Made by a program: the position numbers and the translations under genes. Positions 1 to 8,760 of a stretch of DNA of 64,000 bases are shown one piece after another. The stretch's first letter is position 1. Every line of letters starts with the position of its first letter. Under the pieces are notes generated by a model. It ran no database searches, had not been told where the DNA came from, and worked only from the letters and a program-made list of their open reading frames with translations. Origin of the DNA: JAUVKA01 sp964465145 (GTDB lineage: Bacteria; Bacteroidota; Bacteroidia; Bacteroidales; UBA12481); contig CAYXJR010000006.1 in the NCBI GenBank assembly GCA_964465145.1, positions 1 to 64,000 on the forward strand, written 5' to 3'.

Positions 1-166
1 GCCACAATTCTCCAAATTGAAATACCCCTGGCTCAATGACAAACAGCTTATTTTTAAAGGTGCATCTTATTCGTAATTATTTGGTCTATTAATTACCTTG
101 AAAATCTATGTTAAAAATAAAAAAAATTTACCTTTATGCCTGCCCCCTTTTTTAAAACTTCTTCTT

Positions 167-1504
167 ATGAAGGATGGTAATCATTCCAGATTTCTGCATT
201 TTAAATCCGCACTCAAAACATTTTTCTTATCAGGACTCATACTCGTTGTTTTTGCTTTTCAGGGTATTTCTCAGGATATCGATCTTAAAGGAATTGTGAT
301 CGACAAAATAACAAAAGAGCCAATCGAGAGTGTATATATTGCCTGGGATAAGAGCGAGACAACTCTGACAAATACTCATGGAGAATTTAACATCAAAATT
401 CAAAAATTCCCGATCACTCTTACTCTAAGTCACGTTTCATATGGCCTTACCCAAATTAGTCTGAAAGAAAAACCATCCGAACCTTTTTATATCAGGCTGG
501 ATCCAAAAGTTAGTAAAATTGATGAAGTGCAAGTGAGCGGAGAGCGATTACGGATACTGACAAAAAACAAAGACTTTTCCATCCAGGATTTTGCATTTGA
601 CAGGAATTCATTATGGCTGTTAGGATTCCTGAACAATCAGGCTAACCAGCAGAGGCTATTCCTGGCCAATCCCTATGGGGATACCATAAAATCAATCCCG
701 GTAAACAGGGCAGAACAGCTCTTTGAAGATGTTTTTGGCAGTATCCATCTCTTTTTAAATGACTCAGTATATCAGCTCTTTTCTAAAGGTGACTCTATCC
801 TTTTTCTTTATGGTACCAGCAGAAAAAGGTTCACAGAAGCCATGGAAGGAATATTATGTGCTTTCAACGATAAATTGGTTTTCAAAAATGCCTCCAGATA
901 TAATATGGAGCTGTACTATTTGACGATGGATGACCCTGACCGACACCATCTAACCTTCATCTCTGATACAGTAGCTCAATCGGGAAGTAAACAAGATCGG
1001 AAAAGGGATGCTGCAATTGCCAGATGGGGATTGAACGAATGGCTGGCTAACATGTGGACAACTGTGGGGCGGTATTCAAAGTCGGGTTCAAAATTTAATG
1101 CTGTAGTTTCACCCCCTATTCCAATGGAACTATTTGTTTTTCATGATTCCCTGTTTATCTTGAATTTCCTCAAAGATTCTTTACTGTGTTTTTCACCTGA
1201 AGGCACATTCCAAAGATCTGTTAAAATCGATTTTCATAAGGAGGTTAAACTTGGAGGGATTGATTACAGAGATTTAGAATTCATCCAGGATCCGATCACC
1301 CAAAAGATTTACCTTATTGAGAGGAAGATAGCTGGATGGTTGTTGTATCCATTGGATCAGCAATCAGGAACTCTCTTTCCTCAGATCCAATTACCGGATT
1401 TTGCAGGTATGTCGGGGATCAGGGCCTATAATGATGCAATTTATTTTCTCTATCAAGAGAAGCTGCATCCGTACTACACGAGGTTATACAGGTATCAGCT
1501 GTAA
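167..1504 (+). CDS. Exported protein with carboxypeptidase-like regulatory domain and propeller-like C-terminus
   Basis: The open frame extends up to a TTG at 98, but the ATG at 167 is a better start because it puts a typical signal peptide (hydrophobic run ending GISQ) at the N-terminus. About 75 residues follow that resemble the CarboxypepD_reg-like beta-sandwich (DIDLKGIVIDKITKEPIESV ... GEFNIKI), a module common in exported Bacteroidota proteins. The remaining 300 residues show repeated short hydrophobic strands, such as NSLWLLGF, DSVYQLF and DSLFILNF, which suggests a beta-propeller. No catalytic motif is visible. The location is probably periplasmic or outer membrane. The gene stands alone on the plus strand before a small repeat array. 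The exact function is unknown. Confidence 0.7.
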   Translation: MKDGNHSRFLHFKSALKTFFLSGLILVVFAFQGISQDIDLKGIVIDKITKEPIESVYIAWDKSETTLTNTHGEFNIKIQKFPITLTLSHVSYGLTQISLKEKPSEPFYIRLDPKVSKIDEVQVSGERLRILTKNKDFSIQDFAFDRNSLWLLGFLNNQANQQRLFLANPYGDTIKSIPVNRAEQLFEDVFGSIHLFLNDSVYQLFSKGDSILFLYGTSRKRFTEAMEGILCAFNDKLVFKNASRYNMELYYLTMDDPDRHHLTFISDTVAQSGSKQDRKRDAAIARWGLNEWLANMWTTVGRYSKSGSKFNAVVSPPIPMELFVFHDSLFILNFLKDSLLCFSPEGTFQRSVKIDFHKEVKLGGIDYRDLEFIQDPITQKIYLIERKIAGWLLYPLDQQSGTLFPQIQLPDFAGMSGIRAYNDAIYFLYQEKLHPYYTRLYRYQL

Positions 1505-1509
1505 ACAAA

Positions 1510-1530
1510 GGCAGAAGGCAGAAGGCAGAA
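1510..1530. repeat. Three tandem copies of a 7-bp unit (ggcagaa)
   Basis: Three perfect head-to-tail copies of ggcagaa lie six bases after the stop of the preceding gene. A second array with the same 7-bp period but a different unit lies at 2897-2946, so the URO-D gene sits between two period-7 arrays. Confidence 0.85.
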
Positions 1531-1648
1531 GTAAGTTTAAAGAATAAGGAATCAAGTATTAATAATATTCTTAGCCTGCAACCTGGAATCTGATTTCTAA
1601 ATTCCTGCGAAAATTCTGATATTGCAATGGTAAAACTAATCAAGTATT

Positions 1649-2902
1649 ATGACAGGAAAAGAGAGAATAAAAACCACTTTAAACCATCAGGAACCCGACC
1701 GTGTGGCTATGGATTTTGGCGGCACGGGTGTTAGTGGAATGCATGTTAGTTGTATTGAAGGACTTCGGGAATACTACGGCCTTGAAAAACGACCAGTGAA
1801 GGTATCCGAACCTTATCAGATGCTGGGTGAGATTGAAGATGACTTACTGGAAATATTGGGTATTGATACCGTTGCCCTTCCAGCGCCGAACACTATGTTT
1901 GGGTTCAGGAACGAAAACTGGAAGGAATTCCGGGCCCCGTGGGGTCAGGAGCTTCTTGTTTCAGAGCACTTCAATACCAGGGATGATGGCAAAGGCGGCC
2001 TGTTAATGTACCCCAAAGGGGATGTTGGCGTATCGGCAAGCGGACTTATGCCGCAAAGCGGATATTTTTTCGATTCCATAATCAGACAGGGGCCTGTTGA
2101 CGACAGCAATCTTAATGTGGAAGATAACCAGGAGGAGTTTGAACTTCTGTCAAAAGAGGACCTTGCCTATTTCGCTCAATCTGCAGCTGATCTGAAATCA
2201 TCCAAAAGAGCTGTTATTGGCAACATTGGCGGAACTGCGATTGGCGATATTGCCCTTGTACCGGCACCCTTCCTTAAACATCCCAAAGGAATACGTGATA
2301 TTCAGGAATGGTATCTGTCAACCCTGATGCGGCAGGATTATCTTCATCAGATATTTAACTATCAAACCGATATCGCCATAAAAAACCTGAAGATGGCCTT
2401 TGATGTGATCGGGGATGCCATCGATGTGATTTTTATTTGCGGGACGGATTTTGGCACTCAAACCTCAAGCTTCTGTTCAACCGATACATTCGACGAGCTC
2501 TATGCCCCGTATTATAAAAGGATGAATGCCTGGATACACGAGAATACCGGCTGGAAAACTTTCAAGCACTCATGCGGTGCAGTGGAAAATTTCATGCCCC
2601 ACTTCATTGATTCTGGTTTTGATATTATCAATCCGGTCCAGTGTTCAGCCACAGGTATGGATCCAAAAACACTGAAAGACAGGTATGGAGATCATCTCGT
2701 TTTCTGGGGGGGAGGCGTCGACACTCAGAACACGCTGCCATTCGGAACCCCCGAACAGGTGAAAAAAGAAGTTTTGGAAAGATGTGGGATCTTTGCTGCA
2801 AACGGGGGATTCGTTTTTAACTCTATCCACAATGTTCAGGCAAAAACCCCGGTGGAAAATATTGCGGCAATGTTTGATGCTGTGAGGGAGTATAATAGTT
2901 AA
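1649..2902 (+). CDS. Uroporphyrinogen decarboxylase (URO-D) family protein, MtaA/CmuA-like
   Basis: This 417-residue soluble protein has the URO-D/COG0407 architecture. It opens with MTGKERIKTTLNHQEPDRV, as in methylcobamide:CoM methyltransferase-type relatives. It also carries the C-terminal signature KHSCGAVENFMPHFIDSGF followed by NPVQCSATGMDP, whose His/Cys residues could form the metal site used by methyl-transferring members. It lacks the features of true heme-pathway HemE and there are no heme genes nearby, so methyl transfer or another small-molecule role is more likely. It converges with the glycyl radical activase gene and is not in its operon. The substrate cannot be read from the sequence. 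The stop codon overlaps the first unit of a heptamer array. Confidence 0.8.
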   Translation: MTGKERIKTTLNHQEPDRVAMDFGGTGVSGMHVSCIEGLREYYGLEKRPVKVSEPYQMLGEIEDDLLEILGIDTVALPAPNTMFGFRNENWKEFRAPWGQELLVSEHFNTRDDGKGGLLMYPKGDVGVSASGLMPQSGYFFDSIIRQGPVDDSNLNVEDNQEEFELLSKEDLAYFAQSAADLKSSKRAVIGNIGGTAIGDIALVPAPFLKHPKGIRDIQEWYLSTLMRQDYLHQIFNYQTDIAIKNLKMAFDVIGDAIDVIFICGTDFGTQTSSFCSTDTFDELYAPYYKRMNAWIHENTGWKTFKHSCGAVENFMPHFIDSGFDIINPVQCSATGMDPKTLKDRYGDHLVFWGGGVDTQNTLPFGTPEQVKKEVLERCGIFAANGGFVFNSIHNVQAKTPVENIAAMFDAVREYNS

Positions 2903-2946
2903 CAGGGAACAGTTAACAGGGAACAAGGGAACAGTTAACAGTTAAC
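2897..2946. repeat. Heptamer array of agttaac and agggaac units
   Basis: Seven units of two related 7-mers run in the order agttaac, agggaac, agttaac, agggaac, (extra a) agggaac, agttaac, agttaac. The first unit contains the stop codon of the URO-D gene. The region lies between convergent genes. It is a low-complexity heptamer array of unknown function. Confidence 0.85.
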
Positions 2947-3027
2947 TTCGGCGTAGCCTTATTCACCTTGATTTCGGGTCTTCTGCTGTTTACGAAAACA
3001 TTACGTAAGAAGTATTCCTTGTAATTA

Positions 3028-3936
3028 TTATCCTCCGATTGAGGCTTTCAGTCCAAAACCTTCAAATATTTCAATTGCCCTTGTTCGCTCTTCCAGGCTG
3101 GGTTCTGACATCCCGGAAAGTTCGTAATGGTTCCCAAGTTTCCTGTGTTTCATCTCCGCCAGCCTGTGGAAAGGTAATATGCTTACCTCCTTTTTTTCTC
3201 CGGCCAGGGAGGAAATAAAATCAGCCATCTCACGTATTTCCTTCTCATCGGCATTCACCCCTTTGATCATTGGATAGCGGATATTTATCCGTGCACCGGT
3301 TTCAGAAAGGATTCTCAGGTTTTCAAGGATTTTTTCGTTGCTCACACCAGTATGCTTTTTATGCTTTTCAGGGTCGAGCATTTTCAGGTCGTACAAAAAA
3401 AGGTCGGTTCGTTTGGCAACGTTGAGAAGAATCTCAGTTTTTGCAAAACCGGAAGTATCAACAGCCCGGTGAATTCCTTCTTCCCCGCATGCATCAAGCA
3501 ACTCAATCAGATAATCCGGCTGCATCAGGGGCTCCCCGCCTGAGAAGGTCACACCGCCTTTGGAGTGATCAAAAAAGACTATTTCCTTCCTGATTCTTTT
3601 CATGATGTCCTCCACACTTGCCTTTTTGCCTGACATTTCGGTGGCTCCTGAAGGACAAACTTCTGCACATTTACCACAAAGCTTGCACAAATCAGGATCC
3701 GTTACTATACCTTCAGGAGTTAGCTTACATGCATTTTCAGGACAGGCATCCACACACCCGCCACAAGCAATACATTTTGAGTAGGTGAACATTTTTTGGA
3801 CATGCGGGGAGATACCTTCAGGGTTATGGCACCACTCACAGGCCAGTGGGCAACCCTTTAGATATATTGCTATTCGTATACCTGGCCCGTCATTGATAGC
3901 ATAAGATTTAATATCAAAAATCAGTCCTTGTTTCAT
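3028..3936 (-). CDS. Glycyl-radical-enzyme activating protein (radical SAM)
   Basis: This activase would use S-adenosylmethionine and a 4Fe-4S cluster to install the glycyl radical on its partner enzyme. The radical SAM cysteine motif CPLACEWC (C29-x3-C33-x2-C36) lies in a PFL-activase context (SYAINDGPGIR ... LKGC). Two ferredoxin-type 4Fe-4S motifs are inserted at about residues 55-100 (CIACGGCVDAC and CKLCGKCAEVC), as is usual for activases of non-PFL glycyl radical enzymes. TFSGGEPLMQ matches the SAM-binding GGE motif. At 302 residues it is of normal length. It starts 33 nt after the dehydratase gene on the same strand, so the two are almost certainly co-transcribed and work as a pair. 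Confidence 0.93.
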   Translation of the reverse strand: MKQGLIFDIKSYAINDGPGIRIAIYLKGCPLACEWCHNPEGISPHVQKMFTYSKCIACGGCVDACPENACKLTPEGIVTDPDLCKLCGKCAEVCPSGATEMSGKKASVEDIMKRIRKEIVFFDHSKGGVTFSGGEPLMQPDYLIELLDACGEEGIHRAVDTSGFAKTEILLNVAKRTDLFLYDLKMLDPEKHKKHTGVSNEKILENLRILSETGARINIRYPMIKGVNADEKEIREMADFISSLAGEKKEVSILPFHRLAEMKHRKLGNHYELSGMSEPSLEERTRAIEIFEGFGLKASIGG

Positions 3937-3969
3937 GTTGTTTAATGCAAACCAGTTCCTTACCCCAGG

Positions 3970-6435
3970 TTAAAATGACTCATTTTCAGTTCGGTCAATG
4001 ATTTCCTGTTGCAGATCTGCATTCATATCATTGAAATAATCACTGTAACCGGCCATCCTGACCAGAAGGTCCTTGTAATCCTCTGGATTCCTCTGTGCGG
4101 CATGGAGAGTAGCTGTATCTACTACATTGAACTGGATATGGTGGCCTCCCAGGGTGAAATAGCTACGGATCAGCTGGCCCAGCCTTGCAATATCTTCCTC
4201 TCTTTTCAGCAGGCTTGGAAGGAAGCGCATGTTCAGTAGTGTGCCCCCGGAACGGGTATGGTCGAGTTTGGTTAGTGATCGGATAACCGAGGAAGGTCCA
4301 AGGGTATCACGTCCGTGTGAGGGAGAAGTTCCATCGGAGATGGATTTACCAGCCAGACGGCCATTTGGGGTGGCACCCATCACCTTGCCGAAATAGATAT
4401 GGCATGTAGTGGAAAGCATATTCAGGTGGAAGACCTCACCTTTAGTATTAGGTTTACCTTCTATAGCTTTAAGGAGATCATCATAAACCTGGAGGGCAAT
4501 ATCGTCTGCGTAATCATCGTCATTCCCGAAAAATGGGGTTTTATTAATAATTGTTTGCCGAAGGAACTCCTCCCCGTCGAAATTTTTTACGACGGCCCCT
4601 AGGATCCTGTCCATGGTAAAATTTTTCTCCTCGAAAACGTGTTTTTTAAGTGTAGAGAGACTATCCGTCACTGTGCCCAGTCCGGTGCACTGAATATAGT
4701 TGGTATTATATCTTGGCCCTCCGTTATAATAGTCTTTCCCTTTTGCAATACAATCTTCAATAACTACTGATAAGAATGGTGCCGGAGCATATTTGGCAAA
4801 CATTCTATCGATGTAATTACTAACCCTTATCTTTTGATCAACAATGAAGTTTAGCTGCTTCAGGAAAGCCTCGTAGAGTTCCTGGAAGTTATTAAATGAT
4901 AGGGGATCTCCCGTCTGGATCCCTGCCTGCCTGCCTGTTACCGGATCCACCCCGTTATTAAGTGTAACCTCCAGTATCTTAGGTACATTAAGATATCCGG
5001 TCAGCAGGAAAGCCTCCTTTCCAAAAGCACCCACCTCAATACAACCGCTGCAGCCTCCTTCACGGGCATCCCGGATAGATTTACCCATCCCAACCATCTC
5101 CATAATGTAAATTTCCGGATTAAAAACGGAAGGATATCCATGTCCCTGTCGGATCACCCGGCAGGCTGCATTAAGAAATTTATCAGGTGTTTTGGTGCTT
5201 ATGTGAACTGAATTTCCTGGCTGCAGTATATGCAATTCCTCTATCACTTCCAGCATGATAAAGGACACTTCGCTTACGCCATTGGAGCCATCGGGTTTCA
5301 GCCCACCGAGATTGATATTGGTAAAATCGTTATAGGTTCCACTTTCCCTGGCTGTTATGCCCACTTTAGGAGGGGCCGGATGGTTGTTCACCTTGATCCA
5401 GAAACAGGAGATCAACTCTTTTGCTTCATCCCGGGTAAGTTTTCCGGCTGATATTTCCCTCTCATAGAATGGGGTCAGATGCTGATCAAAATGGCCGGGG
5501 TTCATGGCGTCCCAGCCATTTAGTTCGGTGATAGTGGCGAGGTGCACAAACCAGTACATCTGGATTGCTTCCCAGAGATTGCGTGGTGCATTCTCCGGCA
5601 CCCATCTGCATACTTCGGCTATTTTTAATAGTTCCGATTCCCTGACAGGATCTTTTTCCCTACTGGCCAATTCCACGGCCAGATCGGCATGGCGGTGGGC
5701 AAAAAGTATGACGGCATCGCAGGATATATCCATGGCTTTCAATTCTTCGGCCTTATCAGTAGCCTCAGGATCATTCATATAATCAAGCGATTCCAAATGA
5801 TCAGCGATATCCTTTTTGAAATCCCTCATACCTTTCAGGTAAATCTTACCATCCAAAACGGTATGCCCAGGAGCCCGCTGTTCCATAAACTCGGTAAAAA
5901 GGCCGGCTTCATATGCTCTTTCCCACTCTTCAGGAACATGGCTGAAAATCCGTTCACGTTGTGTACGCCCTTCCCAATAGGGGATTACCTCCCGTTCGTA
6001 AATATCGATATCCTCCTGGCTAATGGTGTAGCGCTGCTGATCACGGGTATTCAATACATGGAAATCCTCCACACTGTGGCAGGTGAGTTCAGGAAAGGTG
6101 GAAACAGCCTTTGGAACCGGGCCTCTTTCCCCTACTATCAATTCCCCATCACCAAGATAAATGGTTTTCTTCTTACAATGATCGAGAAAGGTAAGTGCCC
6201 GGAGGATCGGGATAGCATATTTGCCATAATTCTCCTGATAAAAAGCTGTTTGGTGCAGGGCTCTTTCAATGGAGAGTGTATGCTCCGCCTCAACACTCTT
6301 TTTCCGGAGTTTTTGGATTCTTTCATTCATCCCGGGGCCAATCCTGTTAGGTTTTACGGAATAGAAATTACCCTCTGAAGCCGGTTTCCTTTCCGGAATT
6401 ACTGACTTTGGCTTATCTCCTTTTATTACTTGCAT
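3970..6435 (-). CDS. hypD: Glycyl radical enzyme, trans-4-hydroxy-L-proline dehydratase (HypD) type
   Basis: The 821-residue protein is a PFL-family glycyl radical enzyme. The catalytic thiyl cysteine is in GCSGCIE (C465, with E467 two residues on) and the glycyl radical site is in RMAGYSDYF near the C-terminus (G796). From memory, Clostridioides difficile HypD uses F152, H160, D278, S334, F340, C434, E436, Y450, T645 and G765. With a constant +31 offset these land on F183, H191, D309, S365, F371, C465, E467, Y481, T676 and G796 here, and all ten are identical. I therefore read it as a hydroxyproline dehydratase that makes 1-pyrroline-5-carboxylate; a proC-type reductase would finish the route but is not in the window. 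The activase follows directly. A close paralogue with another substrate remains possible. Confidence 0.85.
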   Translation of the reverse strand: MQVIKGDKPKSVIPERKPASEGNFYSVKPNRIGPGMNERIQKLRKKSVEAEHTLSIERALHQTAFYQENYGKYAIPILRALTFLDHCKKKTIYLGDGELIVGERGPVPKAVSTFPELTCHSVEDFHVLNTRDQQRYTISQEDIDIYEREVIPYWEGRTQRERIFSHVPEEWERAYEAGLFTEFMEQRAPGHTVLDGKIYLKGMRDFKKDIADHLESLDYMNDPEATDKAEELKAMDISCDAVILFAHRHADLAVELASREKDPVRESELLKIAEVCRWVPENAPRNLWEAIQMYWFVHLATITELNGWDAMNPGHFDQHLTPFYEREISAGKLTRDEAKELISCFWIKVNNHPAPPKVGITARESGTYNDFTNINLGGLKPDGSNGVSEVSFIMLEVIEELHILQPGNSVHISTKTPDKFLNAACRVIRQGHGYPSVFNPEIYIMEMVGMGKSIRDAREGGCSGCIEVGAFGKEAFLLTGYLNVPKILEVTLNNGVDPVTGRQAGIQTGDPLSFNNFQELYEAFLKQLNFIVDQKIRVSNYIDRMFAKYAPAPFLSVVIEDCIAKGKDYYNGGPRYNTNYIQCTGLGTVTDSLSTLKKHVFEEKNFTMDRILGAVVKNFDGEEFLRQTIINKTPFFGNDDDYADDIALQVYDDLLKAIEGKPNTKGEVFHLNMLSTTCHIYFGKVMGATPNGRLAGKSISDGTSPSHGRDTLGPSSVIRSLTKLDHTRSGGTLLNMRFLPSLLKREEDIARLGQLIRSYFTLGGHHIQFNVVDTATLHAAQRNPEDYKDLLVRMAGYSDYFNDMNADLQQEIIDRTENESF

Positions 6436-6693
6436 TGCCTTTTCTCCTGCTATATTGAACCCGGGTATTCCGGTATCTTATTGAATCTTGAAATATTTGC
6501 AAAATGGGAATAACAGAACGACAGTGCTGTTTAGAAAATCCAGCATTCAAACAGCCGTCTGTAGAATTTCAGAAGTGTATTTTTTGTACCGTCAGACATA
6601 CACAACAAAAATAAGAAAAAAAACTAAAAAATTTCTTACTTTAATACTGGCATTAATAATAATTACGGAGGGCTAATATACACCTAAACAGAA

Positions 6694-6733
6694 GCTTATA
6701 AAATCTTCCACCTGGGGGTGGAATTTCATAAGC
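6694..6733. promoter_or_regulatory. 40-nt inverted repeat in the divergent hypD/DUF3078 spacer
   Basis: The arms gcttat.aaat..tccacc and ggtggaattt.ataagc pair over about 17 positions with one mismatch and a small bulge, around a TGGG loop. No T-run follows on either strand, and the genes on both sides point away from it, so a terminator is unlikely. It could be an operator or a structured leader element. The rest of the 6436-6815 spacer is AT-rich and shows nothing else I can support. Confidence 0.45.
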
Positions 6734-6836
6734 TCACAAGAATAAATAAAAACAAGGTGACTCACACGAACCATTCTATATTTAAATTGTTATTTAAACA
6801 AATAAAATTAATAAGATAAAAAAAGTTTTTCTATTA

Positions 6837-7736
6837 ATGATGATTATGTCTGTTACACTGGGCAGCATAGCCCAGGTTACTGATGCCGAAAAAGCCTTAC
6901 GGTCAGCCGGAGCAGAAGGAGGAAACGGATGGGCCAAAGGCGCAAAAATGGCTCTTAACCTTTCCCAGGTATCATTAACCAACTGGGCTGCCGGTGGCCA
7001 GAATTCTCTTGCTATTAATGGACTGCTCAACACTTTTGCCAGTTACAAAATGGATAAGCTGACATGGGATAACACCTTAGACCTGGGTTATGGTGTGATC
7101 AAGCAGGGGACAAAGGACTTTTTTAAAGCTGATGATAAGCTTGAGTTCAACTCCAAGCTTGGATATGGCCTTAGTGAAAAGATCTCAGCAGCAGCCCTTG
7201 TTAATTTCAAGACCCAGATGGCTCCCGGTTACCCATCCCCTGATGACATGACCCTGATTTCCGATCTCCTGACCCCTGGTTACCTGATCGGTGCTGTTGG
7301 TCTTGATTTTAAACCCAACAGCAATCTTTCATTTTTTGTCTCACCGGTATCAACCAAAATGACTCTCGTGATGAATGAAGCATTATCTGAAGCCGGTGCT
7401 TTTGGTGTAGATCCGGGGCAGAATTTCCGAGGTGAGTTTGGGGGCTATGTAAGGATGACATATGGACGCGACCTTATGGAAAATGTAAACTTCCAGACAA
7501 AACTAGACCTGTTCTCCAATTACCTGAACAACCCTCAGTATATTGATGTGAACTGGGATGTATTACTGATGATGAAAATCAATAAATATCTTTCTGCTTC
7601 AATCAATACCCAGTTGATTTACGACCGAGATATTGTAATCGGAAAAGACACTAATGATGACGGAGAACTGGACGATTTCGGGCCCCGCATTCAATTCAAG
7701 GAGTTGATAGGAGTAGGCTTGTCTTTCAGTTTTTAG
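6837..7736 (+). CDS. DUF3078 outer-membrane protein
   Basis: The sequence matches the DUF3078 family of Bacteroidota outer-membrane beta-barrel proteins: GWAKGAKMALNLSQVSLTNW, then amphipathic strands, ending in GVGLSFSF with a terminal aromatic. The first ATG is at 6837, but this start begins in the middle of a signal peptide. In-frame codons upstream read K-K-V-F-L-L before that Met, preceded by ATA at 6816 and a stop at 6795. The complete signal peptide would therefore need an ATA (6816) or ATT (6807) start, so the listed start is the conventional one only. Its function is unknown. It is a single gene between the hypD operon and the minus-strand DUF6263 gene. Confidence 0.8.
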   Translation: MMIMSVTLGSIAQVTDAEKALRSAGAEGGNGWAKGAKMALNLSQVSLTNWAAGGQNSLAINGLLNTFASYKMDKLTWDNTLDLGYGVIKQGTKDFFKADDKLEFNSKLGYGLSEKISAAALVNFKTQMAPGYPSPDDMTLISDLLTPGYLIGAVGLDFKPNSNLSFFVSPVSTKMTLVMNEALSEAGAFGVDPGQNFRGEFGGYVRMTYGRDLMENVNFQTKLDLFSNYLNNPQYIDVNWDVLLMMKINKYLSASINTQLIYDRDIVIGKDTNDDGELDDFGPRIQFKELIGVGLSFSF

Positions 7737-7757
7737 AATACAACTATCCCCTTCCAC

Positions 7758-8690
7758 CTATTTTAATTGCTCAAGGCTTTCTGTCATCTTTATTGTCATA
7801 GGGATGCTCATAGGGCTGGGCAATTGTGGGGATTCGATTGAGATTATACCTGAAATATTTGTCACGGCATCCAATTTGATAATTAAGCCGGTTTCTACAT
7901 CCAATTGATATCCGGCATCCTTAGTGCCAGAGAGTTCAAATTTCATGGACATACCCTGCATTTCCATACCATCACCCATTTCCAATTGTTCGATGCGGAC
8001 AGTCTGTTTTATAGTAGCCTCTTTCTTATTTGCCTCAACCAGAGTATTCTCGATTATATTCTTAAATTTTACCATTTGCATGCTTTCCGATTCATGTATC
8101 CAGGAGTCGCCAATCTTGACCTTTCCTTCAGGATAATTAAAGAACAAGCGTCCAAAGAGATTCTTGAGTCCTTCAATGCTTGTAGATTGTGTAGCAACCC
8201 CCGCCATCATCTGTTTCATGGGGCCTTCCACTCCCTCCAAAGCCTTGGCCATGACGGAGAGATATTGTTCAGCCTCTGTCACTTCGACAATTTCCCCTTT
8301 AGTATTAAGTAAAAACTTCACAGGAATATGTAATCCGGCGGCCATGGATTTCAAATCGGCTGGAGGCTCCTCATCTCTATCTGAGTCGTAATCAATATTC
8401 ATAAAATCATTTTCCATTTTCATCTTCATCCCGTCAGCCTGAAGTTCAATAAGATAATATCCTTCATTGGTTTTCTCCAATATTTTAAACAAGTATCTGG
8501 TAGTATTGATAAATTCAATTACCTGAGACTGGCCCATAACTTCCTGGACAACTTCCTGATTGAGCGAATGTAAAAGGGTGATTTCCATGCCTGGCTCCAG
8601 TTTATATTTCAGGAGTACCTTTTTGGCCTGTACACTGGCGCTGGTTGCAATTATCATGACCAGCATTAATAATAGGCGAAGTAGTTTCAT
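7758..8690 (-). CDS. DUF6263-like exported protein
   Basis: The open frame runs upstream to 8789, but the ATG at 8690 gives a clean signal peptide (MKLLRLLLMLVMIIATSASV then QA) and sits just below a good promoter, so I place the start there. The mature protein of about 290 residues begins KKVLLKYKLEPGMEITLLHS and contains blocks such as IGDSWIHESE and LDVETGLIIKLDAVT, typical of DUF6263/YceI-like exported Bacteroidota proteins with stability-curve-like beta folds. No catalytic residues are recognisable. It is probably periplasmic and of unknown function. Confidence 0.65.
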   Translation of the reverse strand: MKLLRLLLMLVMIIATSASVQAKKVLLKYKLEPGMEITLLHSLNQEVVQEVMGQSQVIEFINTTRYLFKILEKTNEGYYLIELQADGMKMKMENDFMNIDYDSDRDEEPPADLKSMAAGLHIPVKFLLNTKGEIVEVTEAEQYLSVMAKALEGVEGPMKQMMAGVATQSTSIEGLKNLFGRLFFNYPEGKVKIGDSWIHESESMQMVKFKNIIENTLVEANKKEATIKQTVRIEQLEMGDGMEMQGMSMKFELSGTKDAGYQLDVETGLIIKLDAVTNISGIISIESPQLPSPMSIPMTIKMTESLEQLK

Positions 8691-8725
8691 GGTTAAGGGT
8701 TTAAGTTTTTTTGTATTTCGACTTT

Positions 8726-8756
8726 CAAAAATACTATATCTATCAATATCTAACAA
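8726..8756 (-). promoter_or_regulatory. Bacteroidota-type promoter for the DUF6263 gene
   Basis: On the minus strand a -7 element TATTTTTG (8726-8733) matches TAnnTTTG, and a TTG (8754-8756) lies 20 nt upstream. The ATG at 8690 is about 35 nt downstream. The element sits in the short gap after the GH43-like gene, so the DUF6263 gene can be transcribed on its own. Confidence 0.5.
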
Positions 8757-8760
8757 TAAT

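Noticed and set aside
98..166. TTG start for the first gene at 98
   Set aside because: The extra 23 residues precede a clear signal peptide that begins well at the ATG at 167.
5689..6378. Long plus-strand open frame of 229 codons antisense to hypD
   Set aside because: It is an opposite-strand shadow of a strongly conserved enzyme, with no family features of its own.
6606..6613. TATTTTTG as a promoter for hypD
   Set aside because: A -7-like match exists, but there is no TTG near -33 and it is 170 nt from the gene, so support is too weak.
7734..7736. General reassignment of TAG to an amino acid
   Set aside because: TAG ends DUF3078, DUF4249 and SSS genes exactly where the families end, so it acts as a stop.
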